Origin: Entomomonas sp945283395
Lineage (GTDB): Bacteria > Pseudomonadota > Gammaproteobacteria > Pseudomonadales > Pseudomonadaceae
Assembly (NCBI GenBank): GCA_946480835.1
Contig: CAMLLC010000004.1
Coordinates: forward strand, 1-64,000
Direction: 5' to 3'
Length of the DNA: 64,000 bases
Below the pieces are notes generated by a model. The model had not been told where the DNA came from. It worked only from the letters and a program-made list of their open reading frames with translations, and did not search any database. A program made the translations under genes and the position numbers. Position 1 is the stretch's first letter; the number at the start of each line of letters is the position of its first letter. This document shows positions 35,942 through 45,407 of this stretch, one piece after another.

Positions 35942-37609
35942 ATGCAGAGTGCTTACATGGTACTCACGTTATTGCTATTAGTAGGGGTTTCACAGTTAAG
36001 TAGTCGTTTTCTGCCTTTTATCCCAGTCCCTATTTTGCAAATTGTTCTTGGTGCTATTGTTGCTTGGCCAGCGTTAGGATTCCATGTAGAATTTGAACCA
36101 GAACTCTTTATGATGTTATTTCTACCCCCTTTATTATTTTCAGATGGTTGGCATGTTCCTAAAAGGGATTTATGGAAATATAAAGGTCCTATTTTTATGT
36201 TAGCCGTTGGGCTAGTCGTTTTTACTGTGGTAGGGGCAGGTTATTTTATTCATTTTTTGATTCCTGCTATTCCATTGACAGGTGCCTTTGCACTTGCTGC
36301 AATGCTTTCTCCTACTGATGCTGTAGCTGTTTCAGCTGTTACCCAAGGTAAATTACCTGTTCCCTTGATGCGCTTATTGCAGGGCGAATCCTTGATGAAT
36401 GATGCCTCTGGCTTAGTAACCTTTAAATTTGCTTTAGCGGCTGCCATGACCGGGACTTTTTCCTTAGTAGATGCTAGTTTATCCTTTTTGGTGGTAGCTT
36501 TAGGTGGTTTACTGGTAGGTGTTATTCTCAGTTGGTTATTAGGTCAATTAAGAGGCTGGATGATAAAACATGGTTGGGATGATCCAGCTACTCATGTCAT
36601 GTTCATGTTATTGTTACCTTTTATGGCTTATGTAGTTGCTGAACACTTTCATTTATCTGGTATTTTATCCGCTGTATCAGCTGGTATGATGCAAAGCTGG
36701 GTTGATTTATTACCTAAGCAAACCACTACTAGATTATTGAATCGAAGTGTATGGGCATTATTGGAGTTTGTATTTAATGGTATTATCTTTATATTATTGG
36801 GATTGCAGTTACCTGATATTGTTAAGAATACTTTAGCCCGTACTGGACCTGAAAGTCAATTTTCTTCTTTCATGTGGCAGCTATTTGTTATTTTTATTAT
36901 TTTCTCTATTCTAGTGTTGTTAAGGTATATTTGGGTAAGAGCTAATTGGTATCTATTAACTCAGCTGCGTAAAAAAAGAAAAGGTATATCAGATGTCAGA
37001 CAATCTAGCAGATCAGCATGGATTCTGACTATTGGTGGTGTGCGAGGTGCTGTAACTTTAGCTGGTATTTTATCTGTACCATTATTTATTGATGTAAATA
37101 AAAAAATTCCTTTCCCTGAAAGGGATACCATGATTTTTATTGCCGTAGGTGTAATTTTATTATCATTATTAGTTGCTTGTATTCTGTTACCTCTTTTGCT
37201 ACGAGATATAGAGATGGGAACAGACGAGGAGCGGAAAAAAGAATTTAGGGAAGCTTGGCGAAAAACAGCAGAAGCAGCTATTCATTCTTTAGAAACTGAA
37301 GAGTTGACAATGGATCTTTCTATTTCACAGGATGCTACTTTAGCTACTATGGTAGCTGAAACTAAGGCGAGGATCATGGCTGAATATAGGGAGCATTTAA
37401 ATGCGTACGCTGATTCGGAAGAGATACAAGCCCGTGGCGAGCAAAATGATAAATTAGAAAAGATGTTGCGGTTAAGAGCCTTAAGGGCTCAAAGATTAGA
37501 GTTATATAGTTTGCGTCGTCATAGAGAAATAGGTGATGATACAGTTAGGAAAGTGTTAGATGAGTTAGATTTACAAGAGGCGTCTTTAAGTGGTCATGCA
37601 GCCCATTAG
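35942..37609 (+). CDS. CPA1-family Na+/H+ antiporter (YjcE-like)
   Basis: A 555-residue inner-membrane antiporter with about 12 membrane segments followed by a cytoplasmic tail of about 130 residues (from EMGTDEERKKEFREAW). The ion-binding motif is in MLSPTDAVAVSAVTQGK and the second in LQGESLMNDASGLVTFK, as in bacterial NhaP/YjcE proteins. It exchanges sodium (or potassium) for protons. A strong AAGGAGAG site lies upstream of the ATG at 35942. The tail is helical and charged and may be regulatory. It stands 52 bases after queC but has no pathway link. Confidence 0.9.
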   Translation: MQSAYMVLTLLLLVGVSQLSSRFLPFIPVPILQIVLGAIVAWPALGFHVEFEPELFMMLFLPPLLFSDGWHVPKRDLWKYKGPIFMLAVGLVVFTVVGAGYFIHFLIPAIPLTGAFALAAMLSPTDAVAVSAVTQGKLPVPLMRLLQGESLMNDASGLVTFKFALAAAMTGTFSLVDASLSFLVVALGGLLVGVILSWLLGQLRGWMIKHGWDDPATHVMFMLLLPFMAYVVAEHFHLSGILSAVSAGMMQSWVDLLPKQTTTRLLNRSVWALLEFVFNGIIFILLGLQLPDIVKNTLARTGPESQFSSFMWQLFVIFIIFSILVLLRYIWVRANWYLLTQLRKKRKGISDVRQSSRSAWILTIGGVRGAVTLAGILSVPLFIDVNKKIPFPERDTMIFIAVGVILLSLLVACILLPLLLRDIEMGTDEERKKEFREAWRKTAEAAIHSLETEELTMDLSISQDATLATMVAETKARIMAEYREHLNAYADSEEIQARGEQNDKLEKMLRLRALRAQRLELYSLRRHREIGDDTVRKVLDELDLQEASLSGHAAH

Positions 37610-37694
37610 ATGTTGATATAAAAAGATTCTTTTGGCTATTTTAAAATAGTTTCATAATTTAATTATTATGCTGGCTGAGGAGTATAGTTAAGGC

Positions 37695-38099
37695 ATGAAT
37701 CAACAAGATTATTTTATATTGTGGTCAGTATATTGTGTAGCGGCCTTTATACTCTTATTAGCTAGCATTTTTTTTACTAATTTTTTATGGCGCTTTTTGA
37801 AAGAGCCTATTATTCTTGTTGTTGCTATTTTATTATTTTCACCTACCTTAATTGATCCAATAAATAACCAATATGCCCCTTCAATAGCTGTTATGGCTAT
37901 GGATTTCTTATTAGCAGTGGGACATCATGATATAGAAATAGCCAATAATTTAACTTATCAGATAGAAGTGGCCTTGGCTGTTTATTTTGTGTTTATTATT
38001 TGTGTAAGGTGGCCTATTGAATATGTTTTTAAAAAATGGCGTACTAAAATTAACACAAAACATAATCAGCAAATAGCAGAGCAATCACTTGTAGATTAA
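37695..38099 (+). CDS. Small membrane protein, possible Pseudomonas-type conserved hypothetical
   Basis: A 134-residue protein with three likely membrane helices (about residues 12-30, 38-55 and 88-108) and a basic cytoplasmic tail (FKKWRTKINTKHNQQ). Between the helices lies DPINNQYAPSIAVMAMDFLL, which recalls a family of short membrane proteins in Pseudomonas with a YAPA-like stretch. No catalytic motif is visible and function is unknown. It lies 85 bases after the antiporter gene. Confidence 0.7.
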   Translation: MNQQDYFILWSVYCVAAFILLLASIFFTNFLWRFLKEPIILVVAILLFSPTLIDPINNQYAPSIAVMAMDFLLAVGHHDIEIANNLTYQIEVALAVYFVFIICVRWPIEYVFKKWRTKINTKHNQQIAEQSLVD

Positions 38100-38228
38100 C
38101 AAACCGCTCTAACTATGAAAGATGGTAATATTTTGTAAACCAAAAAAGATAATACCTTATTTTGATAGTAGATATAGGCGGAGAGTATTTTATACTGTCA
38201 TTAATATAATTCTTATTAGGTTATTTAT

Positions 38229-39410
38229 ATGTCACAGCAAATAAGTACAGATGTTGTTATTGTGGGAGGCGGTATCGCTGGATTATGGCTAAATGCAAGA
38301 CTCCATCAGTTAGGTTATAGTACATTATTGATTGAGAGTAAAAGCTTAGGTGGTGAACAGACTGTTAAATCGCAAGGCATAATACATGGCGGGACTAAGT
38401 ATACCCTAGCAGGTACTTTAACAGGTGCTTCAGAAGCTATCGCTACTATGCCTAAACGTTGGCGAGATTGTTTGGCAGGTAATGGGGAGCTCAATTTAAG
38501 CCAAGTCAATGTGCTAAGCCAACATCATTTTTTATGGTCACCTGGCAATTTGGCTAGTAATTTAATGAGTTTTTTTGCGAGCAAAGCATTACGAAGTAGA
38601 GTACAACAAGTAAAAGGTGATGATTTACCTATTGCTCTTCAACATAGTCAATTTAAGGGTAAGGCTTACCGCTTAGATGAAATAGTATTGGATATCCCTA
38701 GTGTTATCCAGTGTTTAGTAGGCTTATCTGATAACAGAGTATTGTTAGCCAAGCAAATTGAACCACTAACACCTATTAGTAAAGATCAAAAAGTTTTTAT
38801 AAAGGCAGATGATAGTGAGATAGAAACAAAGCAAGTCATTTTGTCAGCAGGCGAGGGAAATGGTCAATTGCTTAAATCTTTTCACTTAACTAAGCCTGCT
38901 ATGCAAGTAAGACCACTTCACATGGTGATGGTTAAGTCAGCCGCCTTGAAACCTCTTTATGCGCATTGTTTAGGAGTGGGTGTTAAACCGCGGTTAACAG
39001 TGACAACACATTACCATCAAGATGGAGATATGGTATGGTATATAGGTGGTGAGCTGGCTGAAGAAGCTGGTGTAGCTAGAGATGAAGCTAATCAAATTGA
39101 TTACGCTAAGTCCGAATTGGCTAAACTAGTACCTTGGATAGATTTAACGACTGCACAATGGGCCACTTTAAGGGTGAATAGAGCTGAACCAGCTCAGACT
39201 AACTTAATGCGGCCAGATAATGCCTTTATTAGTGTACAAGCTCCAGTAATAATAGGTTGGCCTACCAAATTGGCGTTAGCTCCAGATTTTGCTGATCAAT
39301 GTATAGCTAGTTTACAGCAACAAGGGATTCAACCTCAAGGCCAAGAAACTATGCCTGCATTACCTATTCCGCCAGTTGCTAATAAGGTGTGGAATGAATT
39401 ATTCAAATGA
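38229..39410 (+). CDS. FAD-dependent oxidoreductase, DAO/GlpD-like
   Basis: A 393-residue flavoprotein. The FAD-binding Rossmann motif VVIVGGGIAGLWLNARL is at the N-terminus, followed by the acidic ribose-binding residue in LLIESKSLGG. The remainder resembles D-amino-acid oxidase/glycerol-3-phosphate dehydrogenase folds, with QGIIHGGTKYTL near residue 52. The substrate is unknown. Its stop overlaps the ATG of the aldo/keto reductase gene by four bases, so the two are coupled and may act on the same small molecule. Confidence 0.82.
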   Translation: MSQQISTDVVIVGGGIAGLWLNARLHQLGYSTLLIESKSLGGEQTVKSQGIIHGGTKYTLAGTLTGASEAIATMPKRWRDCLAGNGELNLSQVNVLSQHHFLWSPGNLASNLMSFFASKALRSRVQQVKGDDLPIALQHSQFKGKAYRLDEIVLDIPSVIQCLVGLSDNRVLLAKQIEPLTPISKDQKVFIKADDSEIETKQVILSAGEGNGQLLKSFHLTKPAMQVRPLHMVMVKSAALKPLYAHCLGVGVKPRLTVTTHYHQDGDMVWYIGGELAEEAGVARDEANQIDYAKSELAKLVPWIDLTTAQWATLRVNRAEPAQTNLMRPDNAFISVQAPVIIGWPTKLALAPDFADQCIASLQQQGIQPQGQETMPALPIPPVANKVWNELFK

Positions 39411-40213
39411 TAACCTTGCATAATTACTATAGATCATTAGCAAATACAGGTATAAAAGTTTCTCCTATTGGCTTAGGAACTGTCAAAATAGGGCGTGATA
39501 AGGCAGTAAAATATCCAACTCATTTTCAAATACCTAATGATAATGAAATTAAAACTTTATTAGTCATGGCTCAAGAGTTGGGCATTAATACCTTAGATAC
39601 AGCGCCTGCTTATGGTAATAGCGAAGAAAGACTAGGTAAATTGCTAACTAATAGGCAAGATTGGGTAATTGTAAGTAAAGCTGGAGAGGAATTTAAAGAC
39701 GGAAAGTCCACTTATAATTTTTCATCTAAACATATTGTTGTTTCAGTAGAAAGGAGCCTAAAAAGGCTCAATACAGATTATTTGGATGTTCTACTTATTC
39801 ATTCTAATGGCGATGATTTAGCTATTATCAAGGATGATGAGTTATGGACTACACTAGCCAAATTAAAACAAAAAGGACTTATTCGAAGTTTTGGGTTATC
39901 GAGCAAAACAATTGAAGGTGGAATGGCTGCTCTGCAAAAAAGTGATTGCGCAATGGTTACCTATAATATTACAGCACAAGCAGAAAAACCTGTACTAGAT
40001 TTTGCCATGCAACATAATAAAGGTATTTTTATTAAGAAAGCTTTAGCTAGTGGGCACCTGTGTGTAGAAAGTAATAAAACACCTTTAGAAGCTAATTTTG
40101 AGTTAATTTTCTCACATCCTTCAATAACATCTGTTATTATTGGCACCATAAATTCTGAGCATATAAAACAGAACGTAGCAATGGCTGTTAAATGTTTGCA
40201 TCAATGCTCATAA
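39407..40213 (+). CDS. Aldo/keto reductase
   Basis: A 268-residue TIM-barrel NADPH-dependent reductase. The catalytic tetrad is visible: Asp and Tyr in NTLDTAPAYGNSEERLG, Lys in WVIVSKAGEEF, and His in LDVLLIHSNG. The C-terminal SVIIGTINSEHIKQN is the cofactor phosphate-binding region. It is slightly shorter than many family members. Coupling to the preceding FAD oxidoreductase suggests a shared pathway, which I cannot name. Confidence 0.88.
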   Translation: MITLHNYYRSLANTGIKVSPIGLGTVKIGRDKAVKYPTHFQIPNDNEIKTLLVMAQELGINTLDTAPAYGNSEERLGKLLTNRQDWVIVSKAGEEFKDGKSTYNFSSKHIVVSVERSLKRLNTDYLDVLLIHSNGDDLAIIKDDELWTTLAKLKQKGLIRSFGLSSKTIEGGMAALQKSDCAMVTYNITAQAEKPVLDFAMQHNKGIFIKKALASGHLCVESNKTPLEANFELIFSHPSITSVIIGTINSEHIKQNVAMAVKCLHQCS

Positions 40214-40425
40214 CATGATAAATTTTCTATAATGTTAGTAATTTATAAAATAATATTAATAGATTATAAAACTGGATACTAATATAAAAGGTAAGCTAGC
40301 AATCCATCACATGAGTTTTTTATAAAAAAATTAAGCGGTTATTATTATTTAATGAATTAAGCTATGGCATGTCTAGACCCCAATCGTTATAATTCCCATC
40401 TTTTACTTAAAAAGTGTTTAAAGTT

Positions 40426-41370
40426 ATGCGATTAATTCGCTATCTAGATGACTTAAATTTATCTGAAACGGGCTGTGTTGCCACTATTGGCAATTTTGAT
40501 GGTTTGCATTTAGGTCATCAAGCTATTTTAGAACATGTTAAAGAACAGGCAAAAACTTATAATGTACCAAGTTGCGTGATTATTTTTGAGCCTCAGCCTA
40601 GGGAGTATCTTGATCCTAAAACAGCGCCCATTCGTTTAACTAGCTTAAGAGAAAAACTAGAGCTTTTAAAAGCAAAAAAGATAGATATAGTGTTATGCTT
40701 GTCTTTCAATAAACGATTAAAACAGCTTTCTGCAAAGGATTTTATTAAACAGATTTTAGTTGATGGATTACATGTGAAGCATATTGAAATAGGAGATGAT
40801 TTTCAGTTTGGTGCGCAAAGGATGGGTAATTTCAATATGCTGCAACAGGCGGGTAGAGAGTTTAATTTTACAGTTGATGATGTTAAATCAGTTTTATTAG
40901 ATAATGAGCGCGTTAGTAGTACTCGTGTTAGAAAAGCTTTATTAGCAGATGATTTAAAGTTAGTGAAGCGTTTATTAGGAAGAGCATTTCAATTATCTGG
41001 TAGAGTGATTGAAGGGCAGAAGCTAGCAAGAAAACTAGGTTGCCCTACAGCTAATATTCAATTACAACGATATCGTGCTCCGCTAAAAGGGGTTTTTGTT
41101 GTAAGTTGCGAAATAGCTAATAAAATTTATTGTGGAGTGGCTAACATTGGCATAAGACCAACAGTTGAAGGTGATGGTCGTTCCCATTTAGAAGTACATT
41201 TATTAGATTTTAATGGCGATCTTTACAAACACCATATAAGGGTAACTTTTCATCAAAAGTTGCGTGATGAAATAAAATTTAACTCACTTGAAGAGTTAAC
41301 AGCAGCAATTAACAATGATGTGACCAATGCTCGTGCTTATTGGCAAGCACGTGGCTTATTAAACCATTAG
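40426..41370 (+). CDS. ribF: Bifunctional riboflavin kinase/FAD synthetase
   Basis: A 314-residue enzyme making FMN and FAD. The N-terminal FAD synthetase domain has CVATIGNFDGLHLGHQAIL and later the RVSSTRVRKALL motif; the C-terminal riboflavin kinase domain has GRAFQLSGRVIEGQKLARKLGCPTAN-like residues around positions 185-210. The ATG at 40426 (MRLIRYLDDL) is preferred to the GTG at 40414. In Pseudomonas ribF follows murJ; here the upstream neighbour is an aldo/keto reductase, 210 bases away. ileS starts 10 bases downstream. Confidence 0.95.
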   Translation: MRLIRYLDDLNLSETGCVATIGNFDGLHLGHQAILEHVKEQAKTYNVPSCVIIFEPQPREYLDPKTAPIRLTSLREKLELLKAKKIDIVLCLSFNKRLKQLSAKDFIKQILVDGLHVKHIEIGDDFQFGAQRMGNFNMLQQAGREFNFTVDDVKSVLLDNERVSSTRVRKALLADDLKLVKRLLGRAFQLSGRVIEGQKLARKLGCPTANIQLQRYRAPLKGVFVVSCEIANKIYCGVANIGIRPTVEGDGRSHLEVHLLDFNGDLYKHHIRVTFHQKLRDEIKFNSLEELTAAINNDVTNARAYWQARGLLNH

Positions 41371-41380
41371 GGCTTATATT

Positions 41381-44212
41381 ATGAGTGACTATAAAGCTAC
41401 ATTGAATTTACCGGAAACAGATTTTCCTATGAAAGCTAGTTTACCCCAGCGGGAGCCTGCTATGATTGAACAATGGACTAAAGGAAATCTTTACCAAAAA
41501 ATTCGTGAAATAAGTACGGGTCGCCCAAAATTTTTATTACATGATGGCCCTCCCTATGCCAACGGTCAAATTCATATAGGCCATGCAGTTAATAAAATTC
41601 TTAAAGATATAATTAACCGTTCAAAAATATTAGCGGGGTATGACGTAGCTTATATACCGGGTTGGGATTGTCATGGTCTCCCTATTGAAAACCAAATTGA
41701 AAAGAAACATGGTAAGAACATTGAAGCTCATAAGATGCGTGAGCTTTGTCGTGCTTATGCTCAGGAGCAAGTGAATGGTCAAAGGAAAGATTTCATTCGC
41801 TTAGGGGTATTAGCTGATTGGGCTAATCCCTATTTAACTATGAATTATGCTAATGAAGCAGGTGAAGTGCGTGCCCTAGCTGAAATGGTTAAACAAGGCT
41901 ATGTTTTTAAAGGTTTGAAACCTGTTAATTGGTGTTTTGACTGTGGTTCAGCATTAGCTGAGGCGGAAGTTGAGTACCAAGATAAATCATCAGATGCAAT
42001 AGATGTTGCTTTCCCTTCAGTAGAGGATACCAAGTTAGCTGAAGCCTTCGGTTTGCAATCTTTACCTAAAAAAGCTTATGCGGTAATCTGGACTACTACC
42101 CCTTGGACTATTCCCGCTAACCAAGCGCTTAATTTCCATCCTGAATTTGAGTATAGCTTAGTAGATGTGGGCAACAAATTACTATTATTAGCATCTGATT
42201 TGGTAGCAAGTTGTCTTGAGCGTTATCAGCTAAAAGGTCAAGTTATAGCTAAAACCTTAGGTGAAAATTTAGAACTAATTGCCTTCAAACATCCATTCTA
42301 TGATAGGCAATCACCTGTTTATCTAGCAAATTATGTGGAGGCTAGCTCTGGTACAGGTATTGTCCACTCTGCTCCTGCTTATGGTGTAGATGACTTTAAT
42401 ACCTGTAAACATTATGGTATGAGCAATGATGATATTTTAACGCCCGTGCAAAGCAATGGTGTTTATATCGATGACTTACCTTTTTTTGGTGGTCAATTTA
42501 TCTGGAAAGCCAACCCTAATGTAGTAAATAAACTGAGAGAAGTAGGCTGTTTATTAGCCTATGAAAAAATAGTTCATAGTTATATGCATTGTTGGCGTCA
42601 CAAAACGCCACTGATTTATCGCGCTACAGCTCAGTGGTTCGTGGGCATGGATAAACAACTTATTGCAGGTAAAACATTAAGAGAGAGCGCGTTACAAGGT
42701 ATTGAACAAACGGTCTTTTATCCTGCTTGGGGTAAAGAACGCTTATACGATATGATTGCTAAACGTCCAGATTGGTGTATTTCAAGGCAACGTAATTGGG
42801 GCGTACCTATTCCTTTCTTCTTAAATAAACAAACGGATGAATTACACCCTAGAACTGTTGAGTTAATGGAGGAGGTAGCCAAGCGCATAGAACAAGAGGG
42901 AATAGAAGCATGGTTTAAATTAGACCCTGCGGAACTATTAGGAACAGAGGCAGATGATTATAATAAAATTACTGACACTTTAGATGTATGGTTTGATTCA
43001 GGTACTACCCATTGGCATGTGTTACGTGGCTCACACCCATTAGGGCATGCCGCTGGACCACGAGCAGATCTTTATTTGGAAGGCTCTGATCAGCATAGAG
43101 GATGGTTCCATTCTTCGTTATTAACAGGCTGTGCGATAGATGGTCATCCACCTTACCGTGGGTTATTAACGCACGGTTTTACTGTAGATGAAAATGGCCG
43201 TAAAATGTCCAAATCACTGGGCAATGTGATTGCTCCACAAGAAGTAACTAATAAATTGGGAGCTGATATTTTAAGATTATGGGTTTCCTCGGTTGATTAC
43301 TCTAGTGAAATGGCCGCTTCGCAAGAGATTTTCCAACGTAATGCAGATGCTTATCGACGTATTCGTAATACCATTAGATATTTACTAGCCAATTTGTCAG
43401 GATTTGATCCTGAGAAGGATTTGTTAGCTAATGATCAATTATTAACTTTAGACCGCTGGGTGATAGATGCAGCTGCCCTAGTACAAAGTGAATTAGCAAA
43501 TGCGTATGAACAGTATAAATTCTGGCAGGTTTATCAGAAATTACATAATTTCTGCACTCAGGAATTAAGTAGTTTCTATTTGGATCTTATTAAAGATCGT
43601 CAATATACTACAAGAAAAGAAAGTATAGCTAGACGTTCTTGCCAAACGGCCCTGTTCCATATTGCTGAAGCACTAGTGCGTTGGATTGCGCCCATTTTAC
43701 CTTTCACAGCAGAAGAAGCTTGGCGTTACTTACCAGGTAAACGCAATGAGTCAGTAATGTTAAACACATGGTATAACGGCTTAGCTGAATTGCCAGAAAG
43801 TTTTGAATTAGGTCGTGAATATTGGCAACAAATCATGGCAGTGAAAACAGCTGTTAACAAGCAAATTGAAATCCAACGTAATAATAAAGCAGTGGGTGGT
43901 AGTTTGCAGGCTGAAGTTACTCTTTATGCTAAAGGTAATTTATTTGACGCTTTAAATAAATTAGGTGACGAATTACGTTTTGTGATGATTACTTCAAAGG
44001 CTGATATACTTCCTTTTGAACAAGCTTCAAATGAGGCGGTAACTACTGATTTGCAGGATCTTAAGCTAGTAGTAAGAAAATCAACTCATCAAAAATGTGA
44101 ACGTTGTTGGCATTATGTAGCAGATGTTGGCCAGCACCCAGATCATCCTGATTTATGTGGTCGTTGTATTTCCAATGTATATGGTAATGGCGAATTGCGT
44201 CGTAATGTTTAA
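41381..44212 (+). CDS. ileS: Isoleucyl-tRNA synthetase
   Basis: A 943-residue class I synthetase. The HIGH motif is in GPPYANGQIHIGHAVNK (about residue 65), the editing domain includes IWTTTPWTIPANQALNFHP, and the KMSKS motif is in GRKMSKSLGNVI. The C-terminal zinc finger is CERCWHYVADVGQHPDHPDL plus CGRC, typical of the bacterial type. Full length. Order ribF-ileS-lspA-fkpB matches other gammaproteobacteria. Confidence 0.97.
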   Translation: MSDYKATLNLPETDFPMKASLPQREPAMIEQWTKGNLYQKIREISTGRPKFLLHDGPPYANGQIHIGHAVNKILKDIINRSKILAGYDVAYIPGWDCHGLPIENQIEKKHGKNIEAHKMRELCRAYAQEQVNGQRKDFIRLGVLADWANPYLTMNYANEAGEVRALAEMVKQGYVFKGLKPVNWCFDCGSALAEAEVEYQDKSSDAIDVAFPSVEDTKLAEAFGLQSLPKKAYAVIWTTTPWTIPANQALNFHPEFEYSLVDVGNKLLLLASDLVASCLERYQLKGQVIAKTLGENLELIAFKHPFYDRQSPVYLANYVEASSGTGIVHSAPAYGVDDFNTCKHYGMSNDDILTPVQSNGVYIDDLPFFGGQFIWKANPNVVNKLREVGCLLAYEKIVHSYMHCWRHKTPLIYRATAQWFVGMDKQLIAGKTLRESALQGIEQTVFYPAWGKERLYDMIAKRPDWCISRQRNWGVPIPFFLNKQTDELHPRTVELMEEVAKRIEQEGIEAWFKLDPAELLGTEADDYNKITDTLDVWFDSGTTHWHVLRGSHPLGHAAGPRADLYLEGSDQHRGWFHSSLLTGCAIDGHPPYRGLLTHGFTVDENGRKMSKSLGNVIAPQEVTNKLGADILRLWVSSVDYSSEMAASQEIFQRNADAYRRIRNTIRYLLANLSGFDPEKDLLANDQLLTLDRWVIDAAALVQSELANAYEQYKFWQVYQKLHNFCTQELSSFYLDLIKDRQYTTRKESIARRSCQTALFHIAEALVRWIAPILPFTAEEAWRYLPGKRNESVMLNTWYNGLAELPESFELGREYWQQIMAVKTAVNKQIEIQRNNKAVGGSLQAEVTLYAKGNLFDALNKLGDELRFVMITSKADILPFEQASNEAVTTDLQDLKLVVRKSTHQKCERCWHYVADVGQHPDHPDLCGRCISNVYGNGELRRNV

Positions 44213-44242
44213 TTATCTTAATTATTTGAAGGATTAGCATTA

Positions 44243-44743
44243 ATGGTACGTTATGGTAAGTTACCTTGGGTATGGGTTTCTATATTGGTCATTATGATTG
44301 ATCAATATACAAAGTATTTAACGGTTAAATATTTACCCTTTCAACAGTTAGTAGACGTTATTCCTGGCTATTTTGGCTGGTTGCATACTTATAATTATGG
44401 TGCCGCTTGGAGCTTTTTAGCTGATCATTCAGGCTGGCAAAAATGGCTATTTGCAGGAATAGCATTCATTGTAAGCATTGTGCTAGTGGTTTGGCTAACC
44501 CGTCTTAAAGGAACTAAAGTAACTTGGCTGGCTATAGGTTTAGCACTCATATTAGGTGGTGCTTTAGGTAATTTATATGATCGCGTAGTACTTGGATATG
44601 TAGTGGATTTTATTTGTGCACATTGGCAAACAAACTATTATTTTCCTGCTTTTAATTTAGCAGATAGTGCTATTAGTGTTGGCGCAGCAATGCTTATTAT
44701 TGATATGTTATTCTTTGCCAAAAAGCGAGAAAAAAGTGACTAA
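44243..44743 (+). CDS. lspA: Lipoprotein signal peptidase
   Basis: A 166-residue inner-membrane aspartic protease that removes the signal peptide of acylated prolipoproteins such as Pal. Four membrane segments; the catalytic aspartates are in GNLYDRVVLGYVVDFI and in FPAFNLADSAISVGA. Length is typical. The stop overlaps the start of fkpB by eight bases, so translation is coupled. Confidence 0.96.
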   Translation: MVRYGKLPWVWVSILVIMIDQYTKYLTVKYLPFQQLVDVIPGYFGWLHTYNYGAAWSFLADHSGWQKWLFAGIAFIVSIVLVVWLTRLKGTKVTWLAIGLALILGGALGNLYDRVVLGYVVDFICAHWQTNYYFPAFNLADSAISVGAAMLIIDMLFFAKKREKSD

Positions 44744-45164
44744 CTCTATTAATAAGCAAAGCCAAGTAACTTTACACTTCATCCTTAAATTAGTTAATGG
44801 TGAAGTAGTAGATAGTACTAGAGATAAAGCCCCTGCTAGCTTTACAATGGGTGATGGAAATTTATTGCCTGGCTTTGAGTTGGCCCTTATAGGATTAAAA
44901 GTAGGTGATAAAAAAGAGCTTCATATTTTACCACAGCAAGGTTTTGGTCAATATAACCCACAAAACCAACAGGTAATCCCCATCAGTCAATTTAAGGGTA
45001 TAGAACTGCAAAAAGGATTGCTGATAATGTTTCATGATGCAGCTAATACCGAAGTACCTGGTGTAGTAGCAAGTTTTAATGATCAAGAGGTAATAGTTGA
45101 TTTCAATCATCCATTAGCAGGTAAAGAGCTATTGTTTGAAGTAGAAATTCTTACAGTAAATTAG
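44736..45164 (+). CDS. fkpB: FKBP-type peptidyl-prolyl isomerase, SlpA-like
   Basis: A 142-residue FKBP domain of the SlyD/SlpA type. The flap and active-site stretches are VTLHFILKLVNGEVVDSTRD, FTMGDGNLLPGFELALIGL and KELHILPQQGFGQYNP. The start is taken as GTG at 44736, in the end of lspA; the upstream frame from 44667 only re-reads lspA and is not homologous. fkpB after lspA is the standard order, but the usual next gene, ispH, is not here. Confidence 0.92.
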   Translation: MTNSINKQSQVTLHFILKLVNGEVVDSTRDKAPASFTMGDGNLLPGFELALIGLKVGDKKELHILPQQGFGQYNPQNQQVIPISQFKGIELQKGLLIMFHDAANTEVPGVVASFNDQEVIVDFNHPLAGKELLFEVEILTVN

Positions 45165-45407
45165 CGTAAGCTTTTAAACTTAAGGTATTTTGGCGCTTGA
45201 AAGTGATGATAACTTATGTTAATTTTTTATTATGTGCGTAAGTACAAGGTATTCTGGTGGAAGCGCCAAATTGCATTCTATTTTATGGATGAGTAATGTT
45301 TTTCAGGAAAACATACATAAGTACCACCATTAACACAACTAAATAAGAATTATTATACTTAGTACATAACGATGCGTTGCTTATTGCTGAAAGTTTTTCA
45401 TGTTAAC
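45165..45407. other. Convergent intergenic region with a long inverted repeat
   Basis: Between fkpB and the TatD gene. It contains a 10-base inverted repeat, TTTGGCGCTT at 45189-45198 and AAGCGCCAAA at 45261-45270. Each arm is accompanied by a copy of AAGGTATTYTGG (45183-45194-type and 45246-45255). No gene is seen. Confidence 0.4.

Noticed and set aside
44667..44735. Upstream extension of fkpB
   Set aside because: This part re-reads lspA in another frame and is not homologous to FKBP proteins; the GTG at 44736 fits.
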